Below, one piece after another: positions 60,435 through 64,000 of a stretch of DNA of 64,000 nt (position 1 is its first letter; each line of letters opens with the position of its first letter). The notes under the pieces are model-generated. The model was not told where the DNA came from. It was given only the letters and a program-made list of their open reading frames with translations, and made no database searches. The position numbers were made by a program, and so were the translations under genes. Source of the stretch: Streptoalloteichus hindustanus (GTDB taxonomy: Bacteria; Actinomycetota; Actinomycetes; Mycobacteriales; Pseudonocardiaceae); assembly GCF_900129375.1 (NCBI RefSeq), contig NZ_FQVN01000013.1:1-64000 (forward strand). The letters run 5' to 3'.

Positions 60435-61076
60435 GTGATCGTTGAAGCGCAGGGAATCCGCATCCGGCATCGCGGGCGTGAACCGCGGGTCCATCCCACC
60501 GCCTACGTCGCCCCGACGGCCACGTTGGTCGGTGATGTCCGCGTGGGGCCGAGGGCGCGGGTGATGTACGGAGCGGTGCTCGACGCCGAGGGGTCGCGGA
60601 TCGAGGTCGGGGAGGCGTCGGTGATCTGCGAGAACGCGGTGCTGCGCGGGTCCGCGGTCGCCGGTGATCAGCCGGTGCTCGTCGACGACCACGTTTTCGT
60701 GGGGCCGCATGCCACGCTGCTGGGCTGTGAGGTCGGCAGGTGTGTCTATGTGGCGACCACGGCGACGGTCCTGCAACGCGCACGGTTGGGGGCTGGCTCG
60801 GTTGTCGCTGTCGGCGCGCTCGTCCATGCGCGCACCGTTCTGCCGGACGAGTACTTCGTGCCGCCGCACACCGTGGCGCTTGACGCGCCGGTGCGGTTGT
60901 TGGCCCCTGGCGATCCGGGCTTGGCCGAGGCTGTCGGCCGGGTGGGCTTCGCGCAGGTGGCGTTCGGTGTCGACACGGAGTGGACCGATCGGATCCGCCG
61001 GTACGAGCGCATCGCGGAGGTGCGCGTCGCCGAGTTCGGCGCGCACGCGGATGACGAGGTTGTGAATCCCGGCTAG
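60435..61076 (+). CDS. Gamma-carbonic-anhydrase-like hexapeptide-repeat protein
   Basis: 213 residues from GTG 60435. Left-handed beta-helix hexapeptide repeats run from about residue 20 to 130 (VAPTATLVGDVRVGPRARVM; ICENAVLRGSAVAG; VFVGPHATLLGCEVG; VYVATTATVLQRARLGAGSV), followed by a C-terminal helix (RIRRYERIAEVRVAEF). The order matches the gamma-CA/PaaY-like family. The HAxLLGC box is present, but the third zinc His typical of Cam is not obvious, so catalysis is uncertain. Confidence 0.75.
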   Translation: MIVEAQGIRIRHRGREPRVHPTAYVAPTATLVGDVRVGPRARVMYGAVLDAEGSRIEVGEASVICENAVLRGSAVAGDQPVLVDDHVFVGPHATLLGCEVGRCVYVATTATVLQRARLGAGSVVAVGALVHARTVLPDEYFVPPHTVALDAPVRLLAPGDPGLAEAVGRVGFAQVAFGVDTEWTDRIRRYERIAEVRVAEFGAHADDEVVNPG

Positions 61077-61184
61077 CGCCGCGTCAACGCCCTTGTGCTG
61101 TGCTGAGGCGACGCGTCGTCCGGTTCCCACTGCAGCGGCGCGCGACCGGCGCGCTGTGTTGATCGCGGAGCGAGTGCGGCTGGC

Positions 61185-61975
61185 GTGAGAGCGATGACGA
61201 CGAGGACAGACGGCTGCTGCGCATCATCGGCGGGGGCACCGGGTCGGTGGTGACCTGGCGCCGGGCGTAGGTGGTGCTGCTGTCGGCCCCGGGGCATGTC
61301 CGGGGCGGAGATCGCCGAGGTGACGTTCACCAGCGCGGACCGGGTCCGGGGCGTGATCCGCACCGTCAACGTCGACGGCTTCGACTCGCTCCACCCGAAG
61401 CACAGGGGCCGGTCGAACCACGACCTTCGCCCTTCCCGAACACCGCGACATCAAGAAGAACGCCAAGCCCAAGCCCACGACGGCCGAGCACGGCCTGCCG
61501 TTGTCGACCCGGAGCCCGGCCACGCTGGCCGACTTCCTGGTCGCCGAGGGGTGGTCGACGACCTCAGCCACGGGGGCCCGCGTCGTCTTGTGTCTGGACG
61601 AGTTCGGGCCGCCCAACCTCCGGCCCCACCCCGGCCGGGAGCGGACCGAGCGCGGCGGGAGGCACCAAGCCCCCGAACCGGCAACCCTGCCCGGTGCGGG
61701 CGGGCGACCCGCACCCGCCCGCACGGGTTCCACCATCTCGTCGCCGCCTGTGACCTGGCCCGAGACAGACTCCACGGCCACATCAAGCCGACGAAGAACC
61801 GGACCAGGTTCGCCGGAGTTCTGCCGCTACCCGCGCAGCCTCTACCGGCCGAGATCCGGATCGCGGTCGTGCTCGACACCTTCCCCCGCACCTGAGCACG
61901 ACGAGGGACACCCGCGTCGGCGACTGGCACGCCTTGGTCGTGTCGCACCGGGTCGCCGCGTACGCCGTCGAGTAG
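61185..61975 (+). pseudogene. IS630-family transposase remnant
   Basis: Broken over several frames. GGGTGSVVTWRRA precedes an in-frame TAG. EIAEVTFTSADRVRGVIRTV and NVDGFDSLHPKHRG follow, then in another frame ALPEHRDIKKNAKPKP and GLPLSTRSPATLADFLVAEG. VLCLDEFGPPNLRPHPGR (first catalytic Asp region) and ACDLARDRLHGHIKPTKNRT come next, and EIRIAVVLDTF (second Asp) closes it. These are the ordered landmarks of IS630 transposases. The C-terminal catalytic Glu region is missing. No terminal repeats were found. Confidence 0.75.
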
Positions 61976-62018
61976 AGGACGGCGGCTGCGAAGTTCCAGG
62001 GCTTCGGTGTGGGGGCAC

Positions 62019-62702
62019 CTAGCGGGTGGTGGTCGGAGGGCGAAGTCGCCCGTCGTGGACCTCGGTGATCCGGTCGACGGCGGTGAGGTGGGTTCGGTCG
62101 TGGGTGACCAGGACGGTGGCGGTGGCCCGCTCGTGGGTCAGGCGGGTGATCAGGTCGATGACGGCGGCGCCCCGTTCGTGGTCGAGCGCGCTGGTGGGTT
62201 CGTCGACCACCAGGAGCGTGGGGTCGTTCATCAGGGCGCGGGCGATGTTGACGCGCTGGCGCTGGCCGCCGGAGAGCTGGTGGGGGCGGCGGCCGGCCTG
62301 GTCGGCGAGGCCGACGGCGTCGAGGAGTTCCCTCGCGCGGGTCTGGGCGGCGCGGGGTTGACGGCCGTCGATGTGGGCCATGACCTGGAGTTGTTCGGCG
62401 GCGGTGAGGGAGGGCAGCAGGTTGGGCTGCTGGAAGACGATGCCGATCCTGTGGCGGCGGAGTTCGGCGAGTTCGCCGCGGCTGAGGCCGGTGGTGGTCT
62501 GGCCGTCGATGGTGACGCTGCCGCTGTCGGGGGTGATCAGGGTGGCGGCGACCGCGAGGAGGCTGGACTTGCCGGAGCCGGAGGGGCCGACCACGGCGGT
62601 CAGGGTGCCCCGGGGAACCTCCAGGCTGACCTGGTCGAGGGCGGTGAGGCGGGTGTCGCCGTCGGGGTAGGTGAGGGTGATGTCGGTCAGGCTCAGGCTC
62701 AT
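62019..62702 (-). CDS. MacB-type ABC transporter ATP-binding protein
   Basis: 227 residues from ATG 62702, overlapping the permease stop by four bases. Walker A GPSGSGKSS at about 39-47, Q-loop VFQQPNLLPSL, signature LSGGQRQRVNIARAL and Walker B LLVVDEPTSALD are intact. Size and the RRHRIGIVFQQ motif place it with LolD/MacB/FtsE exporters that work with FtsX-like permeases rather than importers. It probably moves a lipid, peptide or antibiotic-like compound across the membrane. Confidence 0.9.
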   Translation of the reverse strand: MSLSLTDITLTYPDGDTRLTALDQVSLEVPRGTLTAVVGPSGSGKSSLLAVAATLITPDSGSVTIDGQTTTGLSRGELAELRRHRIGIVFQQPNLLPSLTAAEQLQVMAHIDGRQPRAAQTRARELLDAVGLADQAGRRPHQLSGGQRQRVNIARALMNDPTLLVVDEPTSALDHERGAAVIDLITRLTHERATATVLVTHDRTHLTAVDRITEVHDGRLRPPTTTR

Positions 62703-63787
62703 CGGAGGTTCCCCAGGGCGGTCAGCGGGTCGACGGCGGTGATGCGGCGGATGGACAGGGCGGCGCCGAGCACGCCGAGAAGGACGATCACGGCGGCGGG
62801 GACCAGGACGGTGGCGGGAGTCAGGAGGAAGGGCACGGCGGAGCCGGACACGAGCGCGCCGAGGGCGGCGGCGATGCCGGTGCCGGTCAGGGTGCCGCCG
62901 GCGAGCAGGACGACGGCCTGGCCGAGGGCGTCCTTGAGCAGGCCCGCGGTGGAGGCGCCCAGGGCCTTCAGGACGGCGACGTCGCCGCTGCGCTGGATGG
63001 TCCAGACGGTGAAGAAGGCGCCGACGACGAGGGCGGAGATGGCGAACAGGAAGCCGCGCATCAGCTGCAGGGAGCCGTTCTCGGAGGTGTAGGAGCCGAT
63101 CGCGGCCAGCGAGTCGTCGACGGAGACCGTCGTGGTGCCGGCCTGCTGGTCGATCGCCGCCGTGTCGGCCTGGGAGGTGGTGGTCAGGGCGATGACGGTC
63201 GCGGTCGGGCCCTGCCCGCCGCCGGTGGGCGGCGCGGCCCTCCGCCAGGTGTCCAGGCTGGTCCAGATCACCGGGGTGTGGCTGAAGTGGGCCTCGCCCT
63301 CGACGGCGGCCACCGTCACCGGCTGGCCGGCCAGGGTGAGGGAGCCGCCGGCTCGCACGCCGAGGTCGTCGGCGGCCGCGGTGGACAGCACCACCGCACC
63401 GCTGGTGATCTTGTCGCTGTGGGGGGCGAGGCGGGAGCCGGGCTCGACGCCGAAGGCCGAGACCGCGGCGCTCCTGTCTCCCGCGGTGGCCTTGGTCGTG
63501 GTGATGCCCAGCGGCTCGGCGCTGTCGACACCGGGCGCCTGGGACCACTGCCGCCACTGCGCTTCGGTGACGGTGGAGTTGGAGTACGACAGGTCCTGTC
63601 CGCCGCTGGGCGCCTGGAAGGCGATCTTGTTGGCGGGCAGTCCCGTGATCGCTGAGATGTTCTGCTGGCCGAGTCCGGCCGTCAGCCCGGACAGCAGCCC
63701 GACCAGCAGGGTGATCAGCACGATGACGGTCCCCATCAGGGCGAAACGCCCCTTGGCGAACCTCAGGTCTCTCCAGGCGACGAACAC
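62699..63787 (-). CDS. FtsX-like ABC transporter permease
   Basis: 362 residues from GTG 63787 (CGAGG upstream); the frame is open to 63991 but the extra residues are Arg-rich. The four-helix MacB/FtsX plan is seen: helix one near 15-38 (MGTVIVLITLLVGLLSGLTA), a large extracellular domain (about 45-240), then three C-terminal helices (GFLFAISALVVGAFFTVWTI; AVVLLAGGTLTGTGIAAALG; LVPAAVIVLLGVLGAALS). VAVLKALGAS is the conserved coupling segment. It pairs with the downstream ATPase. Confidence 0.88.
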   Translation of the reverse strand: MFVAWRDLRFAKGRFALMGTVIVLITLLVGLLSGLTAGLGQQNISAITGLPANKIAFQAPSGGQDLSYSNSTVTEAQWRQWSQAPGVDSAEPLGITTTKATAGDRSAAVSAFGVEPGSRLAPHSDKITSGAVVLSTAAADDLGVRAGGSLTLAGQPVTVAAVEGEAHFSHTPVIWTSLDTWRRAAPPTGGGQGPTATVIALTTTSQADTAAIDQQAGTTTVSVDDSLAAIGSYTSENGSLQLMRGFLFAISALVVGAFFTVWTIQRSGDVAVLKALGASTAGLLKDALGQAVVLLAGGTLTGTGIAAALGALVSGSAVPFLLTPATVLVPAAVIVLLGVLGAALSIRRITAVDPLTALGNLR

Positions 63788-63959
63788 GACCTCGGCCTGC
63801 CTCTCCGACGGTGGAAGCGGTACGGCTCCACCGTCGCAGCCGGCCCGCCGTGCGCGCCTGTGGCGCGGGACGGCATCGGGCGGGCCGAACGACAGCACGC
63901 GGGTTCTCACTTTCGACAGAGGCCCCCGGGGCGCCGGCCTCCGTACCCTGGGAGGCACT

Positions 63960-64000
63960 GTGAACACCGCCGCCGCCCTGACCCCGACCACCCGTGCCCT
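63960..64000 (+). CDS. Start of a divergent gene (partial)
   Basis: GTG 63960 follows GGGAGG by four bases and opens NTAAALTPTTRA before the window ends. Its divergence from the exporter operon suggests a regulator (for example TetR-type or a sensor kinase), but 13 codons cannot show this. Confidence 0.45.
   Translation, partial: MNTAAALTPTTRA

Overview
The window is about 70% GC, with GTG and ATG starts, four-base stop/start overlaps and GGAGG-type ribosome sites throughout. It looks like a chromosomal accessory region of a filamentous actinomycete. The DUF5753 regulator remnant, the HTH/NB-ARC/TPR regulator, the actinobacterial type IV secretion genes and the type I-E CRISPR repeats fit that. 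A Pseudonocardiales-like host is plausible but cannot be proven from the sequence. No rRNA or tRNA gene was recognised.

Layout. (1) 1-6.7 kb: three type I-E CRISPR loci, all read on the minus strand: one orphan repeat, one array of six and one of eight repeats. They are interleaved with a sulfonate-uptake operon (ssuC-ssuA-ssuB-tauD, plus strand) and a stand-alone MurG-like glycosyltransferase. No cas genes lie in the window. (2) 6.9-7.4 kb: a wrecked Tn3-family transposase. (3) 7.5-21.8 kb: one very tight seven-gene minus-strand operon of large, mostly beta-rich proteins of unknown function. It includes a DUF6603 protein, a 1322-residue protein with a discoidin-like domain, a protein with an HQxxH zincin-like motif, and a distal protein with tail-fibre-like 26-residue tandem repeats. 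This is the best candidate for an undescribed system. (4) 22-28 kb: relics and small genes: an AAA ATPase fragment, an AbrB-like gene next to a frameshifted tyrosine recombinase, a second recombinase fragment in inverted orientation, and a PP2C-like fragment. (5) 28.6-33.4 kb: a metallo-beta-lactamase-fold hydrolase, a large HTH/NB-ARC/TPR regulator and a small HTH-only relative.

(6) 34.0-45.9 kb: a plus-strand conjugation cluster in near-continuous operon form (VirB6/TrbL-like membrane protein, SCO6880-like protein, VirB4-like ATPase, lysozyme-NlpC/P60 hydrolase, VirD4-like coupling protein and small accessories). It converges on a 1568-residue MobF relaxase-helicase at 46.0-50.7 kb. Together these are the transfer half of an integrative conjugative element or conjugative plasmid. 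Repeated TTGCCA/TGGCAA motifs lie upstream of the transfer operon, and one lies upstream of the relaxase. (7) 51-64 kb: accessory genes (zinc-ribbon proteins, a membrane protein with an actinobacterial conflict-system-type glycine-rich motif between 112-bp direct repeats, a NUDIX hydrolase, a gamma-carbonic-anhydrase-like protein), long inverted repeats, an IS630 relic, and a MacB-type ABC exporter at the right edge.

Many otherwise well-preserved genes carry single-base frameshifts, near 18.6, 22.8, 24.06, 24.48, 56.3 and 59.5 kb. They may be assembly indels or real decay, and they affect how several genes should be read.
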